Part shown: in pieces, positions 41,270 through 42,266 of the stretch
Layout: every line of letters starts with the position of its first letter
Position numbering within the stretch: position 1 is the stretch's first letter
Assembly: GCF_004349055.1 (NCBI RefSeq)
Contig: NZ_SMKX01000014.1
Coordinates: forward strand, 1 to 42,266
Source of the DNA: Kribbella antibiotica
Lineage (GTDB): Bacteria > Actinomycetota > Actinomycetes > Propionibacteriales > Kribbellaceae
DNA: 42,266 nucleotides
Direction of reading: 5' to 3'
The notes under the pieces: model-generated
Database searches by the model: none
What the model was told of the DNA's origin: nothing
Seen by the model: only the letters and a program-made list of their open reading frames with translations
Translations under genes and position numbers: made by a program

Positions 41270-42145
41270 ATGGCACTGACCACACCCAATCCTGTTGTCA
41301 TCGGGTATGACGGCTCGCCCGGCAGCCGCGTTGCCCTGCGCTGGGCCACCGCCGAGGCGGTCCGGTACCTCGCGCCGCTGCGAATCGTCGAGGTGTCCGA
41401 GCCCATCCCGGCCGACTACCTCACGGCCGGCACAGTGCCGGTCGCCGACTTGCGTCGCCTCCAGGAACGCGCCCTCGACACCCTCACCGAAGGCGTCCAG
41501 TTGCAGCACCCGGAGCTCACCGTCGACAGCGTCCTGATCGAAGACTCTGCCGCCTCGGCCTTGGTCGACGAATCGGCCAACGCCCGCCTCACCGTGCTGG
41601 GATCACGAGGGCTCGGCGGCTGGACCGACGTACTGCTCGGCTCCGTTGCCCTGCAAGTCAGCATCCACTCCGCCAACACCGTCGTCGTGGTTCCGGCAGT
41701 GACCTCGCCCTGGATCCAGGACAAGCCCACGATCGTCGTCGGCGTCGACGGCTCGAAGAGCTCGGCCAAGGCGATCGACTTCGCCTTCGCCCAGGCCGAG
41801 TCCCGCCGAGCCCGGGTCGCCGTGGTCAACGTGACTCCGCACCCGTCGCCCACCTTCAGCGGCGGCCTCGGACTACTCATCTTCGACCCGGCCGACAGCG
41901 CCAACGAGGAACGACTGCTCGTCGCGGAGTCACTGGCCGGCGCCCAAACCGACTACCCCGACGTCGAATTCGAACTGCTCCTGCTGACCGGCCACCCGGC
42001 CCAGGCACTAGTCGCCGCAGCCGACAACGCCGAACTCCTGGTCGTCGGCTCCCGCGGCCGCAACGGCTTCGCCAGCCTGCTCCTCGGATCCGTCGGCCTG
42101 ACCATCCTCCACCACGCCCGCTGCCCGGTCGCGATCGTCCGCTGA
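41270..42145 (+). CDS. Universal stress protein with two USP domains
   Basis: The 291-residue protein has two tandem Usp domains (about residues 8-145 and 155-290). Each ends with the ATP-binding motif G-x2-G-x9-GS: GSRGLGGWTDVLLGSVALQV and GSRGRNGFASLLLGSVGLTI. Double-domain USPs of this type (Rv1996/Rv2005c-like) are DosR-regulated in mycobacteria and support survival in hypoxia. GAGGAGATCTC precedes the ATG. It diverges from the DevR-like gene, from which it is separated by 92 bases, so DevR control is likely. Confidence 0.94.
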   Translation: MALTTPNPVVIGYDGSPGSRVALRWATAEAVRYLAPLRIVEVSEPIPADYLTAGTVPVADLRRLQERALDTLTEGVQLQHPELTVDSVLIEDSAASALVDESANARLTVLGSRGLGGWTDVLLGSVALQVSIHSANTVVVVPAVTSPWIQDKPTIVVGVDGSKSSAKAIDFAFAQAESRRARVAVVNVTPHPSPTFSGGLGLLIFDPADSANEERLLVAESLAGAQTDYPDVEFELLLLTGHPAQALVAAADNAELLVVGSRGRNGFASLLLGSVGLTILHHARCPVAIVR

Positions 42146-42266
42146 CCGCGGCTGCCTCGCTGCGAGGATGCGGCCCGCGTTCCACCCCGGAGCGCGGCCC
42201 CTGGCTGGCGGATGGATGGTGCTGAGGTCGTGACCGGTTCGGGCGAGCAGCCAGGCGGTCAGTGAG

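Noticed and set aside
42146..42266. Last 121 bases: possible start of another gene; small CCTCG/CGAGG hairpin at 42155-42167
   Set aside because: No start codon with a ribosome-binding site and no recognisable protein in any frame; the five-pair stem is too short to call a terminator.

Overview
The window is high-GC DNA from an actinomycete. Pointers are GTG starts, long runs of overlapping co-directional genes, AfsR/SARP regulators, a conservon (roadblock/DUF742/GTPase) module, a DUF222-HNH protein, DevS/DevR homologues and pdxT-yebC. The mix of secreted glycan enzymes and sugar ABC systems suggests a soil genus such as Kribbella or a close relative; the genus is inference. No rRNA, tRNA, phage, insertion sequence or CRISPR array was seen.

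Layout. 1-4786 (minus strand): the N-terminus of a GH95-type glycosidase, a macro-domain protein, a HAAS-type membrane protein, a secreted GH19 chitinase with two nearly identical chitin-binding repeats, yebC, pdxT and an unknown gene. 4856-13585 (plus strand): an atypical LuxR-type regulator, then a tightly coupled operon and a second regulator of the same type. The operon encodes a DUF4142 lipoprotein, a ferric-reductase-like membrane protein fused to a 3Fe-4S ferredoxin, a FAD ferredoxin reductase, a small exported protein, the four conservon proteins (DUF742, histidine-kinase-like ATPase, roadblock, GTPase), a thioredoxin and a peroxiredoxin. Two tandem SARP/AfsR-like regulators follow on the opposite strand (13558-17503). 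17743-25009: secreted esterase, HrpB helicase with an FBP-type zinc protein, serine hydrolase, and an overlapping DMT transporter plus BadF/N-acetylglucosamine-kinase-type kinase. 25171-30090: a MacB-like ABC exporter pair, a 13-bp tandem repeat, remnants of an aldose epimerase and a TetR regulator, and a DUF222-HNH protein. 30091-30999 has no recognisable gene but holds several hairpins. 31000-36029: FadR-type regulator, enolase-superfamily enzyme, and a carbohydrate ABC importer lacking its own ATPase. 36149-42145: a hypoxia/dormancy (DosR-like) island with a flavin-binding-fold protein, DevS-like heme GAF kinase, Acg-like nitroreductase, a flavodoxin fused to a degenerate HAD domain, a DevR-like response regulator and a double universal stress protein.

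The most interesting unit is the 5558-12911 operon. It joins a conservon, a GTPase signalling complex of unknown input, to a complete electron-transfer chain and a thiol-peroxide module. I infer a membrane redox-sensing or redox-signalling device, with its transcription probably tied to the two flanking non-canonical LuxR-type proteins and perhaps the SARPs. The second is the DosR-like island, with candidate DosR boxes and an unusual flavodoxin-pseudo-HAD fusion.
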